Source: Marinobacterium zhoushanense (GTDB taxonomy: Bacteria; Pseudomonadota; Gammaproteobacteria; Pseudomonadales; Balneatricaceae). Taken from it: a DNA stretch of 64,000 nucleotides. The stretch lies in NCBI RefSeq assembly GCF_014641945.1, contig NZ_BMIJ01000004.1:436174-500173 (forward strand), given 5' to 3'. Made by a program: the position numbers and the translations under genes. Shown in pieces: positions 19,894-28,199 of this stretch. The stretch's first letter is position 1. The number at the start of each line of letters is the position of its first letter. The notes under the pieces were generated by a model that did not search any database, was not told the DNA's origin, and was given only the letters and a program-made list of their open reading frames with translations.

Positions 19894-20030
19894 CTCAGAT
19901 GAAGGTTGCGCCTATCCCCTGGGAGATATTGTGGGGCTCAGGGCGCGACCTTTAGATTTCCGCCGTTACCGCACAAAACCGCAACCGGCGATATGTGATC
20001 AAACCCAACCAACGATCCAAGGAACGTTCA

Positions 20031-20717
20031 ATGAAAAAGGTTTTTCTTAGTGTGTTAGGCGCCCTGGCAATCACCCCGGCGTACGCAGTGGAAACCTCGG
20101 GTACCATCGGCTTCACCAGCGACTACCGCTATAACGGTATCTCCCAGACCGCTGGCGATCCTGCGATTCAGGGCAGTCTCGACCTGGCCTTCGACAGTGG
20201 CCTCTATGCCGGCATCTGGGGCAGCAACGTGGATTTCGGTGATGATGCCAATCTGGAGATCGACTACTACATCGGATACGGCAACGACATCACCGACGAC
20301 CTGAGCTACGACGTCAACTACGCCTGGTACACCTACCCCGGCTATGACGCTGCCGATGCTGATTACGGCCAGCTCAACCTGAGCCTCTACTACGGCAGCG
20401 CCTCCGTGACTTACGGCTATGCCAACGACTACTTCAACAGCGGCGAAGCCGGTCAGTACATCGCCGTCGACTACAGTCACCCGCTGCCCTACGAGATGAG
20501 TCTTGATCTGCACGCCGGTCACAGTTTTGGCGACTACTGGGGCAAAGTGGATATCGATGACTACGAAGATTATTCCATCGGCCTGTCCGGCAGCTTCGCA
20601 GGTCTCGACCTGTCAGCCGCGTACATCATCACCAGCATCGACAGCGAAGACGAGGTCGACTCGGGTCTGTTCCGCAACGATAACGCGCTGGTTGTCAGTA
20701 TTTCCCGCACCTTCTAA
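20031..20717 (+). CDS. TorF family putative porin
   Basis: A 228-residue outer-membrane beta-barrel protein of the Gcw_chp/TorF family. The signal peptide is MKKVFLSVLGALAITPAYA. The mature part starts with TIGFTSDYRYNGISQTAGDPA, the family hallmark, and alternates hydrophobic and polar residues with many Tyr, Asp and Gly up to a terminal aromatic (SISRTF). It is a plausible entry channel for choline, since it directly follows choV and is closed by a terminator, but no substrate is shown. The start follows AAGGAACG. Confidence 0.85.
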   Translation: MKKVFLSVLGALAITPAYAVETSGTIGFTSDYRYNGISQTAGDPAIQGSLDLAFDSGLYAGIWGSNVDFGDDANLEIDYYIGYGNDITDDLSYDVNYAWYTYPGYDAADADYGQLNLSLYYGSASVTYGYANDYFNSGEAGQYIAVDYSHPLPYEMSLDLHAGHSFGDYWGKVDIDDYEDYSIGLSGSFAGLDLSAAYIITSIDSEDEVDSGLFRNDNALVVSISRTF

Positions 20718-20747
20718 GGCTCTCCTTGCCTTTATACCCCCCTTGAC

Positions 20748-20772
20748 GGGAGTCTTCGCGACTCCCTTTTTT
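20748..20772 (+). terminator. Rho-independent terminator after the porin gene
   Basis: GGGAGTC, a 5-base loop and GACTCCC followed by six T residues, 30 bases after the porin stop. It ends the betB to porin block. Confidence 0.9.
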
Positions 20773-20822
20773 ACCTTGCCCCCTGTATACGCCTGTTAGA
20801 CAATCGCCCCCACAGCCTAAAG

Positions 20823-21266
20823 ATGCATATCATAAATATGAAAAGATCAGCGGAGTTAAGAGCGCTGTCCAGCGACCATCACCGGGCTCTGGTGCTTGCC
20901 AAGCAGGCAAAACAAGCGACTGCCGAGAACGAAGCGGCGCTGGCCAAACTCTGGCTAGAGATCGAACGGGCCTACCGGTCGGAGCTGGAACCGCATTTCG
21001 CGATTGAGGAGCGATATCTGTCGGAACCGTTGATGGAGCTCGGCGAGACAGCCTTGGTCGAGCGTCTGCACAAAGAGCATCGTCGTCTGCGCAGCTATTT
21101 TGCAACGGATGCGGATCACAGCCTGAACGCCCTGCACGCCTTTGGCGAACTGCTGGCCCGGCATGTACGCTTCGAGGAGCGGGAGTTTTTCAACATTGCC
21201 GAGTCGCGGCTCAGTACGGAAATCCTTGCTGCAGTGGAACACACCAGTGAGCACAGACAGCCTTAA
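20823..21266 (+). CDS. Hemerythrin HHE domain protein
   Basis: A 147-residue all-helical protein with the hemerythrin-like iron ligand pattern: DHHRAL at 18-23, HFAIEERYL near 59, HKEHRRLRSYF near 84, and HVRFEEREFF near 113. Such proteins bind a di-iron centre and sense or store oxygen or nitric oxide. The start at 20823 is uncertain; an internal ATG five codons on (MKRSAEL) is also possible. Its stop codon shares bases with that of the convergent diguanylate cyclase gene (TTAA). Confidence 0.8.
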   Translation: MHIINMKRSAELRALSSDHHRALVLAKQAKQATAENEAALAKLWLEIERAYRSELEPHFAIEERYLSEPLMELGETALVERLHKEHRRLRSYFATDADHSLNALHAFGELLARHVRFEEREFFNIAESRLSTEILAAVEHTSEHRQP

Positions 21267-22634
21267 CCTGGTACTCGCTTAGCCGAGCCCGACGGCGCAT
21301 CTGATTCACTATCGTCACGCCACGCCGCCACCCGATTGCGGCCCTGCTGCTTGGCTCGATACAGTGCTTCATCCGCACTTTGCAACAGCGCCTCATAACT
21401 GGTGCCGTGTTCGGGATAGCTGGCGACCCCCAGGCTCAGAGTAACCCCGGCCGAACGTCCATCCTCCAGCCGAATCTCCAGCGCCTCCACGGCCTGCCTG
21501 ACACGTTCGGCGGTGTTGCGCGCGCCATCCATATCGCACTCCGGCAATACCAGTACCAGCTCCTCGCCACCATAACGGCAGGCCTGGTCCACCTCGCGCA
21601 ACCCCTCGCTCAATGTTGCCGCAACCTCCCGCAACGCCTGGTCACCGGCCAAGTGGCCGTACCTGTCGTTAAACTGTTTGAAGTGATCGATATCGCACAT
21701 GATCAGGCTCAGCGGGTTGCCGTAACGTTCGACGCGACCGATCTCATTGCTTCAAAATGCGGTCGAACTCACGCCGGTTGTGCAGACCGGTGAGCTCATC
21801 CGTACGTGCAGCCAGCAGCAGTGCCTGTTCCTGGGAGTGGATCCTGTCGGTCATCAAATTGAACGCCTCGGCCAGATTGACCAGTTCGCTCGGCAGTTCA
21901 ATGTCGATCCGGCTCTCGCGGTCCCCTGCCGCAATACGTTTGGCTCCCGCCAACAGCTGGTCCGTACTTTTCACCAGGGAGCGGTTGATCAACAGGACGC
22001 CGATACCGGCAAACAGCAGCGACAATGCAAAACCTATCACAACCAGCAGTTCCGACCGTTCAAAGTCTGCCAGTGCGATGTCATGAATGCGCTCATTTTC
22101 ACGACGCAGATCCTCGAAGATGACTCCGATATCCTGGCCAAGTCGGTCCATTCCCGCCTCGAAACCCTGAATCCGCCGGGAAGCCAGAGACGCAACACCC
22201 AACGGCGGTGTCGTCATGATTGATCCGGCCAGCAGGTTCAACTCGTCCCAATCCCGCTGCAGCGTTGCCATATCGCGCGACGTCGATTCGTATACGCCGA
22301 CTGCCTGAGACAGGCTGGCGATGCCCTGGGTAATGTCGTCCAGCTCCCGCCGATAGTTGTGCGCGTGTTGATTCTCGCCGGTCAACGAATAGTCGATCAC
22401 GTCCCTGGACATACCCCAGAGAGACAGCTGGATCTTTTGCAGTGGCTGCAGAATCTCGCGCTGCTCGCGTGACACCTCAATCAGGGGGCGGGCGATCGAT
22501 TTTTCGTACAGGAGATAACCGAAGACCGAAAACAGCAGAATAGGGACGATAGCCAACGCCATGCCCGTTGCCAGCCAGAACTTCAGGGAACGTCGCCGCC
22601 AGAACGCTGAAATATGTCTCACTGAGTTCACCAT
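21263..22634 (-). pseudogene. Membrane-bound diguanylate cyclase, frameshifted
   Basis: Two adjacent minus-strand frames together make one HAMP-GGDEF protein. The first part (22634 to 21744, 296 codons) has a membrane span at 19-43, a periplasmic region of about 150 residues, a second span near 195-215, HAMP, and the start of GGDEF (DELTGLHNRREFDRILKQ). It then hits TGA. The second part in another frame (from about 21745 to 21263) continues EIGRVERYGNPLSLIMCDIDHFKQFND and includes the intact active site YGGEEL. Removing one T near 21746-21748 would restore the reading frame. Either a real inactivating mutation or a sequencing error. Confidence 0.8.
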
Positions 22635-22740
22635 CTTTCCCGAGGTCCTTCGCAGGATATGGTCCTCAGTGTAGGCAAAAAACGCTCGATGCTCTTACTG
22701 GAGACCAATATTTGCCGGGTTGATCCGCGTCCAGGCGGTC

Positions 22741-23463
22741 TCACAACAGGATATCGAGCGGCTCCAGCAAGGCGATCCGCTCTGCCGATATCGATGTCTT
22801 CCACGCCAGCACATCAACCCCGCTATCGCCAGCCTCGCGCAGCAGCTCGCCGTAGCGGGCATCCACCTCGTCCGCAGGACGGAAGGCCCGCGCACCGCTG
22901 TGCTGGACACAGAACAGCAGTACCGCCCGCTTGCCGCAGGCCACCACCTGCATCAGGGTCTGCAGATGTTTCTGTCCGCGCTCGGTGACCGAATCGGGAA
23001 AGGCGATCACGCCATCATCCGGATCATCCGGACCCGGCCCCAGTGTCACGTTCTTGACCTCGATGAAGGTGTGCGGATCTGAGCGTTTACCCAACGCCAG
23101 ATCGAAGCGGCTGTCGTTAAACCTTACCTCCCGCTCCACGCCATCGTCGGGCGAGAGCGCGGAGATCAAGCCGGCGCGGATCGCCTCCTCCACCAGTGAG
23201 TTGCTACGTCCGGTGTTCACCCCGGCCCAATGACCATGCGCTACCTGCACCGCCTCCAGGGTGTGCCGATACTTACGCTTGTCATTCCCACTATCGGAGA
23301 TCAACGCCGCCTGTTCCTGGCCGGGCAGCACGCCGTTCTTCATCGAACCGGTATTCGGGCAATGCACCGTTATCTCGCTGCCATCGGCGCGGCGCACATC
23401 GGCCATGAAACGCTTGTACCGGCGTAACAGAGTGACCGGCTCCAGAGGGGGATCGAAAATCAC
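22741..23463 (-). CDS. sfsA: Sugar fermentation stimulation protein SfsA
   Basis: A 240-residue SfsA. Typical stretches are RYKRFMADV, HCPNTGSM, NTGRSNSLVEEAI, and FIEVKNVTL followed by FPDSVTERGQKHL, which fit the predicted nuclease-like fold (Asp, Glu-X-Lys). It has an N-terminal OB-like region; the biochemical role is not settled. The start is set at GTG (VIFDPPLEPV) because AGGAA lies 7 bases upstream and family members begin there; the frame stays open 8 codons further. Monocistronic as far as seen. Confidence 0.88.
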   Translation of the reverse strand: MIFDPPLEPVTLLRRYKRFMADVRRADGSEITVHCPNTGSMKNGVLPGQEQAALISDSGNDKRKYRHTLEAVQVAHGHWAGVNTGRSNSLVEEAIRAGLISALSPDDGVEREVRFNDSRFDLALGKRSDPHTFIEVKNVTLGPGPDDPDDGVIAFPDSVTERGQKHLQTLMQVVACGKRAVLLFCVQHSGARAFRPADEVDARYGELLREAGDSGVDVLAWKTSISAERIALLEPLDILL

Positions 23464-23546
23464 AGGGTGTTCCTGGCTCAAAGGCAAAGGAGGGAAGCTT
23501 CGGCAACTGCGCGCCTCCCGTCAAGCGGTGCCGATAGCCGCCGCAC

Positions 23547-25265
23547 CTAACGGCCGCCTGCTGGTTTGCTTTCATCCAGAACAGTGCGGATCTGCTCCGC
23601 CAGCTCATCGATGGCGTAGGGTTTGCTGATCAAGTGCACCTGCTGATCCAGCTGTTCGAGCTGCGCAATCGCATTGCCAGTATATCCCGAGGTGTAGAGT
23701 ACCGGCAGATCCGGACGCAATCTCCTGGCCTTTCTGGCGATATCGGGACCGTGCATACCACCGGGCAGCACCACATCGGTAAACAGCAGTTCGATCGCAG
23801 GGTCGTTTTTCAACAGCGACAGGGCCGCCGGGCCATCTGCCGCTTCAAGCACCTGATAGCCCAGACTGCGCAGAACACGAACGGCCAATGCCCGCACATC
23901 GGGCTCATCTTCAACCACCAGAATCCGTTCGTGTCCCGTGCGGTTGGGGGGGCGCTCCGGCTCAGCGTGAATAACCTCGCCGCCCGCAGGCGCCAGGGGC
24001 AGAAAGAGTTTGACCGTGGTGCCCCTGCCCTCGACGCTGTATATCTTCACATGTCCGCCGGACTGCTTGGCGAAACCGTAGACCATCGCCAGCCCCAGTC
24101 CACTGCCCTGCCCCACCTCCTTGGTGGTGAAAAAGGGTTCGAACACTCGTGACAGGTTAGCCTCCGAGATGCCGCTGCCGTTGTCCGACACCGCCAGTAC
24201 GACATAAGAACCGGGCTTGAGATCCCCCTCCAGTGCTGCCGTTTGCTCGTCGAAGCGGATTGTTGAGGTCTCGATCAGCAGGCGTCCGCCCAGGGGCATA
24301 GCATCCCGCGCATTGACCGCCAGATTGAGCAGGGCCACCTCCAGTTGAGATGGATCAGCCAATGCCTTGGGCAAGTTATCCATCGTCCTGACATCGAGTT
24401 CTATCGACTCACCCAGAGTGCGCCTGAGCATGCTGACGATCCCCTGCGCCAGTGCGCTCAGGTCGATCAGTACCGGCTGTAACCGCTGACGGCGGGAGAA
24501 TGCAAGCAGGGTGCGATTCAACTCCGCACCGCGCCGCCCCGCTTGCAGCGCGGCATCGATCAGTTCCCGGGCCAGTTCGTCATCCCTGCAGTGTCCGGCG
24601 AGAATCTGCAGGTTACCGTTAATGATGGTGAGCAGGTTGTTGAAATCATGCGCCACGCCACCGGTGAGCTGGCCGACAGCCTCCATCTTCTGCGCCTGGT
24701 GCAAAGCCTCCTCAGCGCTCCGCCGGTCGGCCATCTCCTCCTGCAACGCTTTATTGGCAAGTTCCAGTTCGGCAGTACGCTCCCGTACCCGGGTTTCCAA
24801 CTCTGTCTTTGCCTTGCGCAGAGCCTGCTGTACCGCGCGTCGGTCACTGATATCACGAATCGACGCGGACACCAGCACGCCATCGGCGGTTTCCAGCGGG
24901 CTAAGACTGATCTCCACTGGAATCTCACGGCCATCCTTACATCGGGCCGCCAGGTCCAGGCCTGAGCCCATTGGCCGCACCTCGTGGTTAGCCAGAAAGT
25001 GATTACGGTGGTCGACATGCCGAGCCCGTGCCCGCTCCGGAACCAGCACCTCGATCGACTGGCCGATCAGCTCCTCCTTGCGATAACCGAACAACGGCGC
25101 AACCTGGGCATTGACCAGTACGATTCGCCCCTGCTGGTCGACCACAACCACCGCGTCCGGTGCCGCCTCAAGTAGGCGCCGGTAGCGCTCCTGTGTGGCG
25201 TTTGCTTCCGCCAGCGCTGCTTCCAGCTGCTTGATTTTACTGTCGATATCCTGGTTCACCGCCAT
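23547..25265 (-). CDS. PAS domain hybrid histidine kinase with C-terminal receiver
   Basis: A 572-residue cytosolic kinase without membrane spans. In order: short coiled coil (8-30), PAS (30-140, [17 protein letters not shown]), a second coiled coil (143-195), HisKA with the phosphorylatable His206 in [11 protein letters not shown], HATPase ([32 protein letters not shown]), and a receiver ([13 protein letters not shown] with Asp in FTDVVLPGG). The final receiver suggests an internal phosphorelay. It lies downstream of a STAS protein and a receiver-phosphatase on the same strand with a 32-base gap, so the three probably form one signalling operon. Confidence 0.88.
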   Translation of the reverse strand: MAVNQDIDSKIKQLEAALAEANATQERYRRLLEAAPDAVVVVDQQGRIVLVNAQVAPLFGYRKEELIGQSIEVLVPERARARHVDHRNHFLANHEVRPMGSGLDLAARCKDGREIPVEISLSPLETADGVLVSASIRDISDRRAVQQALRKAKTELETRVRERTAELELANKALQEEMADRRSAEEALHQAQKMEAVGQLTGGVAHDFNNLLTIINGNLQILAGHCRDDELARELIDAALQAGRRGAELNRTLLAFSRRQRLQPVLIDLSALAQGIVSMLRRTLGESIELDVRTMDNLPKALADPSQLEVALLNLAVNARDAMPLGGRLLIETSTIRFDEQTAALEGDLKPGSYVVLAVSDNGSGISEANLSRVFEPFFTTKEVGQGSGLGLAMVYGFAKQSGGHVKIYSVEGRGTTVKLFLPLAPAGGEVIHAEPERPPNRTGHERILVVEDEPDVRALAVRVLRSLGYQVLEAADGPAALSLLKNDPAIELLFTDVVLPGGMHGPDIARKARRLRPDLPVLYTSGYTGNAIAQLEQLDQQVHLISKPYAIDELAEQIRTVLDESKPAGGR

Positions 25266-25297
25266 CCCACCGCCATTGCGCCAGCCCGAGAGGGTAC

Positions 25298-25783
25298 TCA
25301 GTTCTGCTCACGTGTCAGCGCATCCACAACGCTTTGGAACTGCTCGCGATTACCGGTCGAGAGCTCACAAAGCGTACGATGAGCATCGAGTATGGTTTGC
25401 CGCATCCCCGCTTCATCCGGCTCGATCCTGGGCACCACCTCGTCGGCACTCATCTGTGCCGAGCCCGCCACCATAAGGCAGTAGCGATCCAGGCAGAGTG
25501 CGCTGAGCAGTTCGTTGATCTCGTCGTTGGTACTGAAGATTACCGGCTTGCCGCCACCGGCTACGGCAAGCAGCCGTGTAATCTTGGCCAACAGCCCGAT
25601 ACCCGTGCTGTCGATTGATTGGGTGGCGTTCAGATCGATACAGACACTTTTCGGCGGTTGTGCGGTAAAGGTTTGATCCAGAAACGTATCCAGCCCGTGC
25701 GCCAGGGTATAGCGGATTGAGCCTTCGAAGCGCAAAGCCAGATCGTCACCGGATCTGGCGAAACTGACTTTTCCTTCATCCAT
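25298..25783 (-). CDS. STAS domain anti-anti-sigma-like protein
   Basis: A 161-residue protein with a STAS fold at about 5-100. The conserved phosphorylation site region is IDLNATQSIDSTGIGLLAKI, with Ser in DSTGIG. It has a 50-residue helical C-terminal extension. The start MDEGKVSF overlaps the end of the receiver-phosphatase gene by 8 bases, so the two are coupled. A PP2C phosphatase next to a STAS protein is the standard arrangement of partner-switching systems; the matching kinase/anti-sigma factor is not in the window. Confidence 0.82.
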   Translation of the reverse strand: MDEGKVSFARSGDDLALRFEGSIRYTLAHGLDTFLDQTFTAQPPKSVCIDLNATQSIDSTGIGLLAKITRLLAVAGGGKPVIFSTNDEINELLSALCLDRYCLMVAGSAQMSADEVVPRIEPDEAGMRQTILDAHRTLCELSTGNREQFQSVVDALTREQN

Positions 25784-26960
25784 TTGCGGATATCCTCCGT
25801 ATCGAAAGAATACTGGCATCGTCCGGTAACGAGTTACACTCCACCAAGCCGATCTCCACGGCCAGTGCTTCAGCATCCCTGTCGTCCCGGGCGGCCACCG
25901 AAGCCAAATGCTCCTTGCAGCCATGCAGGTCCGCCTGCGGCAGCGTGTCCAGTACACCATCGGAATACAGCGTCAGCGAAAACCGCTCGCCGATACTGCG
26001 CTTGGCACAGGTATAGCTTGCCTCGTCGAAGAGACCGACAGGCGGGCTTCTATCGCCAACGACCTCCACCTGATCGCCGTCAAAGCAGTAGGGAAAGGGG
26101 TACTGACCACCGATGCCGTAGGTCAGCGAACACTTCTTCGTATCGACAATGGCGTAGAACATGGTCAGGTACTTGCCGTGATCGCCCTGTAACAGTTCGC
26201 CGTTGAGCGCCTCAAGCAACGCCGCAGGATCCAGCAATCGTCCATCGCGGTAGCGGCGAAAGTTCTCCAGATAACGCGACATCAGGTGTTTGACCATCAC
26301 CGTGATCAGCGCGGAGGAGATGCCATGGCCGGAAACATCCACCATATAGAAGGCGAAGCGGTCACGGTCGATGGCGAAGTAGTCAACGAAATCGCCGCTG
26401 AGCAGTGATGAACTCTTGATATGGTGGCTGCACTCATACTCGCCAAAGCGCTGACGTTGCGGCGGCATCAATGCGAACTGCACCCGTCGTCCTGCCGATT
26501 CATCCTCGCGAATCTTTCCCAGGCTCCTTTCAAGCTGGCTATTGGCCCGCTCCAGGTACTGTCGGTAGTTACGGTTCTCTTCGATCAGTCGGCTGCGCTC
26601 CAGCGCTCGCTCGACTGCATGGCGCAGCACCTCCAGATCGGGCAGCGGTTTGGTCAGGAAGTCCGATGCACCCAGTTTCAGCGCCTGGATCGCGTCGTGC
26701 ATCTCGCCAGTGCCGGAGACGACAATCACCGGCAGAGCCTCATAACGCCGACGCAGGGCCTCAAGCAGCTCAATTCCATCCATATGGCCGGGCATACGTA
26801 GATCACAAAGCACGAGTGCCGGTAACGCCTGATGGCAGGCTTCCAGTACCTCGCTGCCTTCGGCGCTGGTTTCAACCAGGTAGCCGAGCGTGCGCAGGTA
26901 GCGTGCGAACAGGTCCCGAACAGCCCGGTCATCATCGACGATCAGTATAGGTGCCGACAA
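25776..26960 (-). CDS. Response regulator with PP2C (SpoIIE/RsbU-type) phosphatase
   Basis: A 394-residue protein. The N-terminal receiver (1-125) has Asp9/10/11 and the phosphoacceptor Asp53 in VLCDLRMPG, then a helical linker (130-190) with ERANSQLERSLGKI, and a PP2C domain (190-390) with SGDFVDYFAIDRD, YMVDVSGHG and LTLYSDGVLD metal-binding motifs. It probably dephosphorylates the STAS partner encoded next. The start is taken at TTG (L reads as Met, SAPILIVDDD) because GGAGGAG sits eight bases upstream; longer forms are possible. Confidence 0.86.
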   Translation of the reverse strand: MSAPILIVDDDRAVRDLFARYLRTLGYLVETSAEGSEVLEACHQALPALVLCDLRMPGHMDGIELLEALRRRYEALPVIVVSGTGEMHDAIQALKLGASDFLTKPLPDLEVLRHAVERALERSRLIEENRNYRQYLERANSQLERSLGKIREDESAGRRVQFALMPPQRQRFGEYECSHHIKSSSLLSGDFVDYFAIDRDRFAFYMVDVSGHGISSALITVMVKHLMSRYLENFRRYRDGRLLDPAALLEALNGELLQGDHGKYLTMFYAIVDTKKCSLTYGIGGQYPFPYCFDGDQVEVVGDRSPPVGLFDEASYTCAKRSIGERFSLTLYSDGVLDTLPQADLHGCKEHLASVAARDDRDAEALAVEIGLVECNSLPDDASILSIRRISANG

Positions 26961-27274
26961 AAAGCGATCTCCTCCGTTCCCTGATGGCGGAATTGTGCTG
27001 CTTATCTGTGACCAGGGGATGACCCAGGCTCTGACGCGGATCGTGTCCCTGAACCCTGCGCTCACCTCTTACCGGTGAACCCAACGACTCTTCCGATGCA
27101 GCACTACGCCAGCCGACTGATGACAGTCAGCCGGCCTGGATATCTTTCGAGGGGCGCTATGACATTAGCCCCGTATTACACAGGGTTAATGTCATAGTGT
27201 TTTAGTAGGATAAGAATAGACAGGCTATTACGGAATTTCTACCGGTTTCGAGGGAACCTACCTATCCTTTAGTA
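26961..27274. other. Intergenic region between the signalling operon and lysE
   Basis: A 314-base gap without a convincing gene. It holds a long interrupted palindrome at 27157-27197. It must carry the promoter of the receiver-phosphatase operon; no terminator for lysE with a T-run could be placed with confidence. Confidence 0.5.
27157..27197. repeat. Interrupted inverted repeat with 11-bp perfect arms
   Basis: CTATGACATTA at 27157-27167 and its exact complement at 27187-27197 flank a 19-base centre whose CCC and GGG add further pairs. No T-run follows on either strand, so it is not a standard terminator; an operator or RNA hairpin is possible. Confidence 0.65.
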
Positions 27275-27892
27275 TCAGTTTCGGCTCGCCAGGTAGACAC
27301 CCGCCAGCGCCATGACCGACCCGGAGGTGCGATTCATCCCCTTCACCGCACGCTGGGAACGCAGATAACGGCGGGCTTGGGCGGCGCTGAATGCAATCAG
27401 CATAAGCCCAGCCAATAGCCCGACGAAGGTCAACAGCGACACCAAAACCATCCCTTCACCGCTGAGTGCGGTGACATCCATGAAGGTGGGCAGAAAGGCG
27501 ATGTAAAACAGAATCACCTTGGGGTTGGACGCGGAGATCAGGAATCCCTGTGTCAACGCGTGCAATGCATCGCGTCTATCGGGCGTCGCAGACGCCTCTA
27601 TCACTGTGACTGGCGCGGTCCACATCTTCCAGCCCAGGTAACAGAGGTAACCCGCACCCAATAGACGGATCACCGTAAACACCTCCCCCCAATGGGTAGC
27701 CAGTGCGGCCAAGCCCAGGCACGCCAGCAACAGATAGATGATATCGCTGACAATCATCCCCACCGACAACGGCAGGCAGCTCCATGCTCCGCGCTGCAAG
27801 GCTCGGGCTATGATGGCGAAGACGCCCGGTCCTGGCGTGATTCCGAAAATAAATACCGCAATCAGAAAACTGACAGCACTCTCAATGCTCAT
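27275..27892 (-). CDS. LysE family amino acid exporter
   Basis: A 205-residue inner-membrane protein with about six spans. The N-terminal FIFGITPGPGVFAIIARALQRG is the LysE/RhtB signature (pattern TPGPxxxxxxxxxxxxG), and SNPKVILFYIAFLPTF is the second conserved block. Such carriers export amino acids or homoserine lactones; the substrate is not predictable. MSIESAV is chosen as start by similarity; an upstream in-frame start would add 18 residues of poor family fit. Confidence 0.87.
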   Translation of the reverse strand: MSIESAVSFLIAVFIFGITPGPGVFAIIARALQRGAWSCLPLSVGMIVSDIIYLLLACLGLAALATHWGEVFTVIRLLGAGYLCYLGWKMWTAPVTVIEASATPDRRDALHALTQGFLISASNPKVILFYIAFLPTFMDVTALSGEGMVLVSLLTFVGLLAGLMLIAFSAAQARRYLRSQRAVKGMNRTSGSVMALAGVYLASRN

Positions 27893-28059
27893 ACAATGAT
27901 TCCATGGTCGTGACTGCGCCTGTTCGCCACCATGCCTGATTAGCATGAGGACAATTCACCACGCTTGGCTAAACTTATAATTAAAAAAATAGAGCAGAGC
28001 AAAACTTGAAGATGGCCAGCCCCACCCCGTCCGCTATATCACGTTGCGGCCCATCAGCA

Positions 28060-28077
28060 CGCCAATTTGCATTGGCG
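28060..28077. promoter_or_regulatory. Dyad upstream of the BCCT promoter
   Basis: Perfect 7-bp arms CGCCAAT/ATTGGCG around TTGC, about 37 bases upstream of the sigma-54-like -24 element. A possible activator site for a sigma-54 promoter. Confidence 0.4.
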
Positions 28078-28113
28078 CGGCGCCATCCTGATACTATTAC
28101 GTTCCTGACTAAC

Positions 28114-28129
28114 TGGCCAAGTTATTGCT
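28114..28129 (+). promoter_or_regulatory. Sigma-54-type promoter for the BCCT carrier
   Basis: TGGCCAAGTTATTGCT fits the -24/-12 pattern with GG and GC ten bases apart and TTGCT at the -12 end. It lies about 70 bases before the start codon. Only sequence match supports it. Confidence 0.5.
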
Positions 28130-28199
28130 TGTACCGCAATAGTCTCGGCATACAGGTCATTCAGAGCAACTCCCCCCACCAACACCAAGGAGAGTCGAT

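Larger units (their letters stand above)
27893..28199. other. Intergenic region upstream of the BCCT gene
   Basis: A 307-base divergent control region between lysE and the BCCT carrier. It contains a CGCCAAT-TTGC-ATTGGCG dyad at 28060-28077 and a sigma-54-like promoter at 28114-28129. No gene was recognised. Confidence 0.5.
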
